Below, piece after piece: positions 23,160-34,584 of a stretch of DNA of 64,000 nucleotides; the first letter of the stretch is position 1, and the number at the start of each line of letters is the position of its first letter. Under the pieces are notes generated by a model. It worked only from the letters and a program-made list of their open reading frames with translations, did not search any database and had not been told where the DNA came from. The position numbers and the translations under genes were made by a program. Origin of the DNA: Axinella damicornis (lineage: Eukaryota; Porifera; Demospongiae; Axinellida; Axinellidae); the NCBI GenBank assembly GCA_963931865.1, contig OZ007505.1:7146653-7210652 (forward strand), in the 5' to 3' direction.

Positions 23160-24545
23160 TTTAATGACAAATAAAGGCCAGGAGGGCCTATTAGTCAGGA
23201 AAATTGCACAAACAGACGTCTAGCTAGCTAGTGGATAGATTCACAGTGAGGGGCTCTTGACAGAAAGCCTTGCTGTACTGTGTGGGCTAGCAGTGGCAGC
23301 AGTTTGGAGTCCGTGCTAGTCATTATGAAGAGGAACTTGTCCATAGGAGACTTGTGCTCAAATGGTGGTAGTATTTTAGAGCAGTGTTGAAATAGTTTTT
23401 GCCTGCTGAGCAATGGACAATTTATTAAGAAATGTTGTTCATCTTCTAATACTCCACAGAGGTCGCACTGTCTCTCCTCCACCGGGGTTGGAGTTGGGAC
23501 AGTGTAGCGGCCAGTCTCGATTTTCAGACCATGGGCACTACATCTGAAACGTGCGAGAGGGACTCTGAGGTATGGAGGTAGGTCAAGGTAAGGCTCATAC
23601 TCCGAGGTGTTTTTAAAGAGCCTGTATGTTCTTAGCTTGCTTGAGGCCGTCAGTGACCCATTCCATTTCTGCAAATATTGGTCCGACAGTCTTTGACGGA
23701 GATTGCTGAGTAGCTCTATTGGATCGACTCCTAGAGGGTTGGGCCATGCGTAGGAGAAACCTGTTTCATTTAATATTCCCTGGATCTCTCTTAACCAAGT
23801 GTTGGATGGATCGTCGGAGATCAATTCATAGACCTCTCCCAAGAGGGGACTAATATTTTGGGAAGTGGAGATTCTTACCCAATATTTCAGGAGAGTCAGT
23901 TTGTACCTGATGGATAGGGGTACCCTACCAATGTCACCATAGGCAGCAATGTTTGTGGCAGATGTGGGCAAGCCAAGAGCGAACTTGCAGAATCTCCTGT
24001 GGATCACTTCCATTTCTTCTGCACTGGAGGGAAACCAAACTTCGCATGAATACTCTGCAATTGGTCTTACTAGCGTGTCAAAGAGGTGGGACAATATACG
24101 TGGAGAGGGATATTTTAGGCGAGCAGCCGATCTCATGAGTGAGAACAATGCTTTATTGGCTTGTGCTGCGAGAGTGCGAATGGCTGGTTTGAGTGAGCCG
24201 TTGGCGGACATAAGTAAGCCCAAATACTTGTATTCTTTGGTGACTTGGATCTCAACTCCATTAAGAAAGATGTGTACAGGGTTCATTGATCTCCTGGGGC
24301 TGGTAAAGGGGATTATCTTGGTTTTAATGAGGTTGATGTTTAAGTCCCACGTGGCACAGTATTCGCTCAGTAGGTCAACTGCGAGTTGTAAGTCTTGGGT
24401 GGATTCAGATAGAAGAACTAGATCATCGGCGAATAATAACAATCGGAGTTTGGAATAAACAAGATTTACTCCTTCCATCTCTCCGCCTTCCAGGGACACC
24501 TCAAGATCTGCCTTATTAGGCCTGAGGGGATTATTCTCAAGAATT
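23160..24545 (-). mobile_element. 5'-truncated LINE with RT catalytic box
   Basis: A 423-codon open frame (24499-23228) continues in frame a little upstream to about 24545. It begins within the reverse transcriptase just before the catalytic box LRLLLFADDLVLLSES. It continues through the thumb region (KYLGLLMSANG, DTLVRPIAEYSCEVWF) to a C-terminal CX2C...HX4C element (CDLCGVLEDEQHFLINC). The endonuclease and N-terminal RT are missing. The 3' end is GTCATTAAAATTTAATAATA with an (AATAAT)n tail. The long open frame suggests recent insertion, but it cannot move by itself. Confidence 0.9.
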
Positions 24546-25651
24546 TGATGATTATTCTATTCTCCTGTTCTCATCACTTTCAGCTATTATGCTTTTGATT
24601 TCTACAATTATGCCTTTTTTCCTGCAATTATGCTCATGCATGCTCAACAAAATAAGCGCAACAACACTTTAATACACATGTAGTACACAAACAATGTATA
24701 AAGCAGAGAGCTACGACTTGTACAACTGGTGTCTTGCCCTGAATCCACGTCAACGACAGGCTCGCTGCTACTGCCAGGCATTGGTTCGTCACACTCCGAG
24801 TCCATCATCAAGATACTTGTACTACTTGCGCGCGTATGCAACATGCATATGCACGAGCTCGAGGTCACATGCCAATTATTCCCGTATATCTTTTGATTAT
24901 TCCCGCATTATTCCCTATGCCTAAGCAAGCACACCAATTATTCCAAAATTATTCCGAGCATAATTTCCGCAGGCCTACCTATAATGCGATACGCTATGCG
25001 CGCGCCATGCGCTCGCGCCTGCCCAGCCCCATCTACGTGCGCCCCCGCGGAGAGGGTCTGGTCTTTTGAGTGCGATTTCTTGTCACTAACAACAACACCT
25101 TTCCCATCTGTAATTTCGAAGAACGCGCTCGTAATTTGCTACTAATTATCGTGGATTACGTCACCGATCAATCGAGGAGTCAAAAAACAGCTCAGTTTAA
25201 CATGTGCATGGAGGATCAATGAACCTCATTAAAAATCGGCAAAACCATCCCAAACTGGCACACAGTGCAAGTCTAGGCCGTTTTGAGGGCCCATTCTCAC
25301 CAACTATGAATCTCATTAAACAGCTCGTAACGAGGACTTATTTCGCGCGACAAATAGTACAGCAAGAGGAGCGTTTATATTCAAATTTCTCTGATAAATT
25401 GCATTCTTAGCGCAATCAGCGCTTCAATTGCACCTACGCTGGCCACGCCTCTGTGACAAGAAATGTAACTCAAGCGACAAGACGTTCTCCGCCGGTGGGC
25501 GTGAACGTCTGGGAACGAGACCCAGGGACCCATTAACTACGCATGCGCACTCCTAGACCGCACGAAATAAGGATAATGAAAACCGCAAACAGAATTTTGG
25601 GATTTTCCCTTTGTGAACCAAACTAGCTACTACCGAATATAGTAGGAACAC
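24546..25651. other. Noncoding spacer and probable promoter of the coiled-coil gene
   Basis: Short open frames without recognisable domains. A CGCATGCGCAC site near 25541, about 150 bp before the next start codon, resembles an NRF1-type palindrome. No repeat family was recognised. Confidence 0.4.
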
Positions 25652-25693
25652 TTGAAGCATCATTTGGCAGCCTGCAACAGATCCGGCGATGCG

Positions 25694-27088
25694 ATGGCTG
25701 AGATTCGTGTTTTTCAAGAGTCCTACGAAACGCTGCACGTAGCTATTCAACCAGAGACAAGTTCCTTGACTCATAAGCTGTACTCTAAGGGACTCATTGG
25801 AATGGAAGCCAGGAACGCTGCCTGTATGTCTTTCAAATCACCTAGCGACAGGGCAAGCACTGTTTTGAATGATGTGGAAACCAAGGTTTTAACAACACCT
25901 TCACTGATTAACGACTTTCTTGAAGTTTTAGGGTCATTGACAAGTTTGGAACATATTGCAACTGAAATCAAGAAAAAATTATGCCAGGCCACCAGCGCTA
26001 ATGTCAAGCAACGAATGCACTGTACTCTGACTGACAGTGAACTCGTGTCCAACAGCTCACACCTTCCGCCACTTCCAACTAAAAGTGCCCCTGTTTACTC
26101 AAACTGCAAGATCTTCAACCTAGTAATGTCTCCAGAAACAGATGTTAACAATCTTTGCAAAACTCTAGATCAAACCTCCTTTGCAGAATCAGCATGCGCA
26201 GTAGTCCGTGACATTCCTCCAAGTCAAGTACTGTCACCAGAACTAGCCCGGAATGACCCATTGCCTCACTTCAAACAAACTGACCCGGAAACATCATTCC
26301 AAGTCAATGCCAGTATGGACAACAAGATCCCAACACCAGAAGACTATTACACTCCAAACGGGGCATCCAATTACAGTGGAAATTCAACACCTTTACTACA
26401 GTCATCAGCACTGTATCCCACTGACTGCAAACGTCAAGAGAGCTCTGCGAGCACCAAATCTTCTGAAGGTTACAGTACAGATGAGGACCTTATAGAACTT
26501 GGTAGAGTTGTGGACAATTGTAAGAAGAAAATCAAGAAACTGAAGCAGCAGGTCAAAGAGCAGAAGAAGGAAAAGAGATCTATGGTGCGTGATCATGTTA
26601 AACTGGAGGAGAAACTGAAGCGAATGGAGCACGTTCTTGATGATGTTATGGAACAGAAACAGCAGCTGCAAGAAGAACTAGTAAGCAAAGAGTTGCTGAA
26701 TGATCAGCTCCAAGAGGGCATAAGACTTGCGCAGGAGAAATCAATAAAGCAAGATAAACAGCTGCGTTGTCTTGGGCAACGGGCAGCCGAGCACCATGCT
26801 GAGAAGATCAGACTCCAGAGAAGATGCACAGAACTTGAGAAGGAAGTGAAATGTGCCCAAGACCCCAGTGCTGAGGTGAACTATCGTGAGGAGCTCAAGG
26901 AGTCAGAAAGGAGGAGGAGAGATCTTGAGAATCATGTTGAGAGACTTCAGGAACATGTTGAACACCATGAAGCCACTATTTCAAATCTGGAACTGGAGAT
27001 TGAAATTCTACTCCAGGCTCCAAATGTAAGTGAAATGGCTCAGTCTCCAGGACAACAATTATTATTACCAGACTCAACGTCATCATGA
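25694..27088 (+). CDS. Coiled-coil protein with possible death-fold (CARD-like) N-terminus
   Basis: A single open frame of 464 residues from the ATG at 25694; an in-frame ATG at 25652 would add 14. The first ~85 residues (FQESYETLHVAIQP, LYSKGLIGMEARNAACM, ETKVLTTPSLINDFLEVLGS) have the helix spacing of a CARD/DED-like bundle of the sort common in sponge proteins; this is inference. A Ser/Pro-rich linker follows (about 110-265). Residues about 275-450 form a long coiled coil rich in Lys/Glu/Gln (KKKIKKLKQQVKEQKKEKRS). There are no membrane segments. It may be an adaptor or scaffold that oligomerises through the coil. No introns were needed. Confidence 0.75.
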   Translation: MAEIRVFQESYETLHVAIQPETSSLTHKLYSKGLIGMEARNAACMSFKSPSDRASTVLNDVETKVLTTPSLINDFLEVLGSLTSLEHIATEIKKKLCQATSANVKQRMHCTLTDSELVSNSSHLPPLPTKSAPVYSNCKIFNLVMSPETDVNNLCKTLDQTSFAESACAVVRDIPPSQVLSPELARNDPLPHFKQTDPETSFQVNASMDNKIPTPEDYYTPNGASNYSGNSTPLLQSSALYPTDCKRQESSASTKSSEGYSTDEDLIELGRVVDNCKKKIKKLKQQVKEQKKEKRSMVRDHVKLEEKLKRMEHVLDDVMEQKQQLQEELVSKELLNDQLQEGIRLAQEKSIKQDKQLRCLGQRAAEHHAEKIRLQRRCTELEKEVKCAQDPSAEVNYREELKESERRRRDLENHVERLQEHVEHHEATISNLELEIEILLQAPNVSEMAQSPGQQLLLPDSTSS

Positions 27089-27779
27089 GGTATGCTACAA
27101 GGCAAATCCATACAAGGCTTCAAATCTTGGGATTTCCTTATATGGCATGGGTCATGTGTTCTTGTGTTTATGAAAAAACTTCTACTCCTTCACATTTCCG
27201 GATAATACATTCTGTTGTTTTCCTGTACTTTCACTTTATTTGTGGTGTGCAAGTGTTCTAAACTTAGCTTGCGCAGTGTGTAATCTGTGTAATCTGTGAC
27301 ATCGGTATCTGGCAGATATAACCAACAATGTTACTTGTGGATTTGAATTCTACATGTATTGTGCACAGCTAGCTTTGTATACCCCACCCCCCACGCACAC
27401 ACACTTCCTGACATAATATTATTTTAATGATGCAAGCTCTTTCTTTGATTCCATAGCATTTTCACGATAGAAACTAGAGGGAAAAAAGACAATGTAATCG
27501 TTGTGGATATTGACCAACCAGCATGTGTCATGGAGATGTAATTGCCTCCAGTTCCCATGGTAAATGATGCGCTATAATAATGAGCTGATTCTACGTACAG
27601 TCATGTATACTCTCACTGTACTGTGGATATCAATGCACTCTGGCTTATGCAATAACCTGGTTACCATAGAATTAAGGGGCAATTTTAGAGACTGGGAATT
27701 CCCTCTGTCTCCCAAACCAAAACAAAAAAATGAATCCAATTAACAAATTAACTCTGTAATCATGTGTAGTGACTTCAAG
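27089..27779. other. Convergent 3' regions
   Basis: Noncoding, between two genes that converge. It should hold both 3' UTRs. No repeat or open frame was recognised. Confidence 0.5.
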
Positions 27780-30123
27780 TCAATGATCATCACAAGTACA
27801 CCAATACTCCAGAGTTTGACAGCAGACTTGAATTGTCTTCAGCTTTCCCTCAGAACTCACTGGCCTGCTGTTACCAACTGATGCAGATGTTGTGTCACTG
27901 GCCAAAGAATATGAAGAAGTACTGCTAGCAGAGTAGAATGAGCCAACACTTCCGGATGTACGGGAGTGTTTTCGTTTTATTTCATTTGTTTTAAGATAGT
28001 CATATTTGATGCTTCTGGCAGGGCACCAGGCTTGCTGGTGAATCTTTGCTCGGGGGTTCTCTGTGTAGGTGTAAAGAGATCCGGTGCTTTTGATCTTCTT
28101 GTCCCTCTCGCTTTTCCATGCTTCAAAGGCTTTCTTTGACTCCTGTTTCCTCTCTACAGCCTTCTCTCGCTTCACAAGTTCCATATCACGTATCCGTTGT
28201 CTCTCCTTCTTTCTTCCCTCTGTAATGACCTCATCTTTCCTTTGTTTCCTACAACAAATGAAACAATGTTATCCCACAAACAAACTGTCTGTGTAAACAC
28301 AATGACTTTGCTTGCTAGTTACAAGAGCACCAACCGTCTCAACCAATCAAGAATGGTGTTTGCTGATTGGCTCTCCTAGTTGCATGAGCTACTCTGCTAA
28401 ACAGATAATGGAAGAACGCTGCAAACTAATGTATTAACAAAATATACACAAAGCCATGCATAGTTTCATCTGAAAGTCCATTGCACTCCTCATACCAGAC
28501 TTTCAATGCTTGTGCAGCGCTCTTTCCCTTTTCCTCAGCCTCCTCCTGCTTTCTTCGTTCCTCTTCTCGAGCTTTCCTCTTAATCTCTTGGTGCTTAGCT
28601 ACATACTGTTTTGTTTTCTCCTCACGCCACTTATGGGAGGCCAGCTCTGCCACCTGTTGTCTCTGCTCCTTCTCCTCCACTACATCTCTCTGTTTTGTGA
28701 TCTCCTCTGTTCTCTGCTTGCGTCTCTCCAGCAGTTGTGCATCCTTAGATGACATCCACTCTTTCACTGCCTTAGAGGCACGTTCTGCCAACTCTGCCTG
28801 CATGTACATGTGCAAAATGGTCAGTATGCATGAACTGTAGCTATGACACTTTTGAAACAAAAAATTGGACATCAAAGACAGAGTGATTTCCTGTTGTTAC
28901 CTGTGTTCTACTAGATCACTACAACACTGGAAAAAAATACTCAGTTAAAATAACTCGGTTTCAGTGAACTCCCATGCACTGCAAACTACACTAGCAGATG
29001 ATGCACACCTGACTGCATGGTAAGTACCATGAAGAGAATGGATAAACATGTCTACCATCCACTATTCTTCCAAAGAGTCACTCCTTCTGACATGTCATAG
29101 CAAGGCAGACACTTGTCTGAAGTATTATAGTATGCATGTGCATGGCACTCCCCCAGTTAGCTAGTTATGCATCCATCTGTTAGCCATTGTTTGGTTCTGC
29201 ATGAAAGTTCACTGAAACCAGAAGTAACCACTCTATGGGTGAGTATTTTTCTGGTGAAGGATCACTACCGGGGTATAAGTCTAAGGCTGGCTTCTAAGAG
29301 ACAATGTATCATAACAACCGTATACCTTTTACAACACTTTCAGTCACTTGCTTGGTGTTGCAAAACTACAGCTGATTCATGTTTGGTGTTGCATATACCT
29401 TGCTTGCTACCAACCTCACTCCAAAATGTTGCATGGTCGAATGGCTGGGTTTGGGTTTTGGAGAAGAGTAAAGGGTTGCGGTAAGGGATAGGGTGTGGGT
29501 AAGGACCAACTGTTGGAATCTTAAGCTCACTAGCTACATGACCTCGGGCATGAATGCACATCTGTGTGCGTTACTTCCTGCTGGTAGCTACTCCAGATGC
29601 AGTGTTTAATAAAGGAGCCACCAACCTCCTTCTTAGCCTTTCTCTCCTCCTCCTGCCTCCTTTCACAAGCCTTTGCAACTCCATCGCGGCTCATAACTGT
29701 GTTCTTTTGTGCCAGCCACTCACTGAATACTGCATCCCTGACCTCTCTGGAATCCCTGAAGCTTTTCACAGCCAGTGTGCTCCTATTCAATTCGCTCCTT
29801 CTCACAGACACCCTCGGCCTTCTCATGCTGTGAAATCTTTGGTTGCTAATGCTTCCAGGTTTTTGTATTTTCTGTCCCAAAGGCAAACTATTATCCATCC
29901 CCTTGGTTTCGGATGACTGCAGCTGCAGAGCGCTAGCACCAGACACAGACTCTGAATCTGCACCACCAGTTGTGTTCTGTTCAGTTGCAAGTGCTTTTAT
30001 CTTAGATTGAGGGACGAGTTGTCCAGCACTGCCACTGTCAGTGTCAGATAGTTCGATCTCCTCTTCCACTTCAAATGAGTCTGAGGAGTATTCTGTACCT
30101 CCTGTGCTGTCCACCATAGCCAT
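27780..30123 (-). CDS. Coiled-coil protein with repeated F/W-x-W modules (CCDC34/CCDC181/MAP9-like)
   Basis: Exons 30123-29626, 28797-28496 and 28248-27780 join in phase (GAG|GCA, TG|G) and give 422 residues. The N-terminus is acidic and Ser-rich (FEVEEEIELSDTD). The rest is charged helix with repeated tryptophan modules: FSEWLAQK, VKEWMSSKD, HKWREEK, LKVWKQRKD and FEAWKSERDKK. The tail contains HQQAWCPARSIKYDYLKTNE and then a Ser-rich end. Such modules are typical of microtubule- or cilium-associated coiled-coil proteins of the CCDC34/CCDC181/MAP9 kind; which one is uncertain. The start ATG is chosen because upstream sequence overlaps the divergent gene. Confidence 0.75.
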
Positions 30124-30229
30124 CCCTGCAGCTGGTATGTACGTCCATGTATTGATCAATGCCTCCTGGTAAACATCACCATGGCAACGTCGGTTAGGCT
30201 CTAAATGGAGCAAAAACTTGACGTGAAAC
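30124..30229. promoter_or_regulatory. Bidirectional promoter region
   Basis: Only 106 bp separate the start codons of two divergent genes, so both transcripts must start here or within each other's 5' coding sequence. No TATA box is obvious. This is inference from spacing. Confidence 0.6.
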
Positions 30230-31880
30230 ATGTTGAAGTCTGAGCCCGATTTGTTCGCCTGTGGTACGAGAGTGCTCATGCCCTCCGTCCGTACGACTGC
30301 CGGCAAGAGATCCGTCCGAACTGATGCCTCAACTGAAAACCATCGGACGAAACGCTCCTCTGGCGTTAGCTGCAGTGTCAAAAGGCAGGTTAGCGAGCTC
30401 AGCAGGACATTGGTATTCAGTGAAGAGGTAGTCAGTGACATAAGCCCCGAGTGTGTGAGTTATGCAAGCGTTAAAGGAGATATGAGAACGCTTTTCAAGC
30501 CAAACAGCCTTGGGCTGGGCATGCAGAAGAAAACGATGGAGTGTGTGGGCCGTCATGATTGCAGAGGTGAGCCAAAGAGACACCTACCCTGTCACCTCTA
30601 CCAGCCAAGGCAGGAACAGGCAGTTCCCATGCATGCTCGGGATAAAACGTTCCACATGCAGCGATCACACCATGAGTTTCCAGGTGAACACTCGAGGTAT
30701 GCTGATGGCAGTGGTTTGGTCCTGCAGCATGCAATGGTGGTCCCCCCTTCAAAATCATTGCCCTGGGAGGAACAAACCCTACAGCGACTCAGCACATCAA
30801 CCAAGACAATGCTTGAAGCAAACAGAGACGCAGTGGCAGCAACCGACAGAGAAAGGACCATGCTATCCGTTGGGAAATCACCCCCAAAAGCTCATCGTTT
30901 AGAGTATATGTGGTCATCAGGAGAAATAACTTTACCACAAGGACCTAGACCCCATACTCAAAGACCAACAGATGTTGACGTGGTACCGCAGCCGAAGGAC
31001 TTTCTGACTGAGCTGAAGAGAGGAGCACACCCCGTGCACCAGAGGAAGGGTGATGGCACCAGTATAGTTCTTGACAATGCTGCCCACTTCAACAAGGTGC
31101 TACAGAGCAGTTATCCCCAACAGCCGAGAGAGTGGTATGAGATGGACACCAGTAGTGCCGCCCCTCCCATGGGTAGGACCTACGTGAGGGGACAGCAGAG
31201 GTGGATGGACATGCCCCAACCTGCAAGGGTGAGAGTGCACTGTGTCTTCACATGCCCCCTAAACTAGCACAGTAAGATCATATTTGAACGGACTTTCCTA
31301 TCATATTATCGACTGTGTGGACTCAATTTGTCGAGATAATATAATCATAAGGACACTGTTTAGAGAAATTTCAAAAACAGCAAGCTAGAGGGCACGTGGG
31401 AGAGGATGTGGGAGAGGATGTGGGAGAGCCTGGGAACAAGGCTACCCTGGCAAAATAATATGTTTCGACTATAACCACTCCCAAGCTGGATGTCTGATAG
31501 CCTCGTTCCCAGGCCTCCGCCCAGCAGCCGTGGAGAAAAATCAATTTTTCTCCACGGCTGCAAGATAAAATGTGGGCGGAGGCTAAGTACCTGGTACAAC
31601 ATTAATTTCTGCTCTACCAACTTCAATCTCAGCTTGTGTGCACATCTTGCTCCTGCCTAAACAGACACCTGAGGACCTTCAGTGGGAGTGCCAGAGTTTG
31701 GGGAGTCTTCAACCGGCAGACCGCACCCCCTCTCCCTTGGGATCTCCAGCCAGTGCTGCTGAGATTGTGTCGACTTCCACACACAATCAAGAATTCTTCA
31801 ACATCAGTGAGATGTTGTGCAATACCATGCATATGTCATGATGCATGCATCCAACATGTTGTAGTTTACATGTGTATTGC

Positions 31881-31915
<35 letters not shown>

Positions 31916-31931
31916 CACAAACACACACTCA

Positions 31932-32014
<83 letters not shown>

Positions 32015-34529
32015 CACAGTGCATGAGTGGTGTGACAAGTGGCAAATCCATGTGCAACCCAACAGCATATCCACGCAGTCCATTCTGGAAGACCTTAGCA
32101 GCCTCTGCAGTAACTCTCGCATGTTTGCCATTGCCGCCACAGCCCTCCTGGCCGAGAACCACACCAGGAACACAGCGACAGACAGGCTTCAGAGACACAC
32201 CACCAGCTCTCAGGTTGCAACTGCCTGGCAGGTGGTCTCTCCCCACCTTGCAGCAAAGCTTTGTCAGTTGCTGGATGACCCGGTGGAGCATGTGAGGGTG
32301 CCAGCTGCGGTCACCCTCCACTGCATGGGGAAGGAGAACGACAAGGTACCATACAATTGACTGCTTGATCAGTTGATGCAAAGATTGATCAACTGATTGA
32401 CTGATAAGGAAGGGCTCAGAGTCCAAGTGGGCTAACCCCCTAGCCACTGTAGATCCTAGCCTCGTTCCCAGTCACTCAGTACCGAGGGCCTGGGAACGAG
32501 GCTATGTAGATCCGATCCATAACCAAGGCAGGTGACCACTAGTTGCTGATACATTCCAATGGCTCGTCCTCTTGCATAGCTGGTACAGTTTGCTGTACAA
32601 ACGTTGCTCTCAAATTGTTGAAGACTTAGTGCTTGATCGTAACCTTGTTCTCAGGCCAGTATGCAAAACTTTAAGTGACCAATAACTGGAGGTGCAGAGG
32701 TCCGGGAACGAGGCTACATGATTTTGGTGCTGATACCTTGTACCATAATCTTTGTCATAAAATATACAAACATCCTTCCTAGGTTTGTTTGTATGGCAAC
32801 CCATGCCAGTTTCACAATGACTTTGAGTAAGGCCAGACCTATTGTTCTGTTGTTGCATGAAGTTGCTTGGTCCTATATACTTTCAGGGACAGTGGGTGGA
32901 GTCCACATAATTAATAATCAGCTCCATGTTTGCATACTAAACCGTTGTGGTCCTTGTACTTGGAACATTTCCTTAGTTGCTTTTTGGGATTATATTATGG
33001 CCACCCATTAATTATTACTGCTATCTTTATTTTTAAGCTGAGCAACGAATTAATTTGGTCTCGCCTAATCACATATATTGCAGCTGTGGAAACTTTGGTT
33101 AAATCCACAGTGACTATCTCACAAGAAAATTGTGTGTTCAGAAATGATGGTCAATTTCCTGTGCTTAGGTTAGCTCATTCTTGTTCTATACTGAGCAATT
33201 GGTAAATTGACTGATGATTGACGATGTTATCTCTCACCCCTGGCTTAAATTTACCCCTGGCTTAAATTTTCCAGACAGGGCAGGTGCTCCTTTCTGCACT
33301 GGACAGTGGCTACAGTTCTTCAGAGCAATGGGCCAGTGTGCAGTGCCTCGCTCTGGCCGGGGTGAGCTCCCCAGCGGTCATAGCCAGCCTGCTGCAGCAC
33401 CTGCTGAAGCAGAAGGCTGATGGGAGAGAGAGGGCCGCAGCACTCCTTGCCAGAGTCAGCAGGAATACTGTGAGTTGGAAAAGCAGTTTGTAGCCTTGTG
33501 ACTATAGCCTTGTTCTCCAGCTGTTCATCACTTGCTATGGTTAAGCAACTGACAAAAGCTGGGGTGGGTGGGGCTGGGATGAGGCTATTGTGACTATAGC
33601 CTCGTTCCCAGGACCCTCCCTGCTTCACTTTCTTCATGCATCAACCATTTTTACTCTTGATTATCAATAAAGCGTATAATAATTGTTGTCTCCACAGTTT
33701 TCCGTCACTTGCAGTTTGCATACTGCATGACAGCCTAGAGCCTTGGAATGAGACCTGTGAAACTGGAAAAGGGGGATCAGTGTACAACAGCAGCCATTCT
33801 CTGCTTCTGCTTTGCTGCACCTGCAGTTGCACAATTTTGGAGCAAACCTCTTCTCCTCTGCTACAACAGTTGCAGAATGCACTAGGGAAGAATTCCACCT
33901 GCTCCTCTGCAACCACAGTACCCTACCTGATAGCCTCATTCCCAGGCACTCACTCCTCTCCCCCTTCCGAGCGCCTGGGAACGAGGCTACCTACCTGACA
34001 ACCACAAGTACATCATGGAGTACCAATTCAAGTAGCAGAGCAGAATTTGTAAAAATCCAACAGTGGTATCAGAAGAGTCTGCTCCAAATTGTGCAACTAC
34101 AAGTGCAGCAGAAAATGGCTGCATCTGTACACTGATCAATGAGACCAGGAATGAGACCAGTGAGACTGGGAATGACACTGATGAGACTAGCTATAAAGTG
34201 GAACAACTGTGGAACAGCTGTGGAGGAGTATTTATCTCCCCTGCAGTCGCTGGTACATGCAATGCTGGCGGAGCAGCTCAACTGTACAGGTTGGCAGGAG
34301 AGACTGAGCGCATGCCACATGCTGCCACGACTGCATGGTGGCATCAACAAGGTGGGCGTATAAGTATAGGTTTCCGTTTCCGTGTAGCCTCATTCTATAA
34401 TGTGTAGGTACTAGTTACAATATGGAAATGAGGAAACATTTCCAGAGACAATTGCCTGCTTGAAACTGAACCTAAAGCCTGACCACGCCCCTATGTTCCC
34501 AGACCACTACTCCATTTGCAGTTTGAAAT

Positions 34530-34584
<55 letters not shown>

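Noticed and set aside
31845..32447. Thr/His- and Cys/Val-rich open frames over (CA)n tracts (also 40449-40721, 55375-55764, 58350-58698)
   Set aside because: Microsatellite read-through; only the parts after the acceptors are exons.
34531..34582. Poly(G) as a functional G-quadruplex element
   Set aside because: A single uninterrupted G run in an intron may be a sequencing artefact; no independent support.
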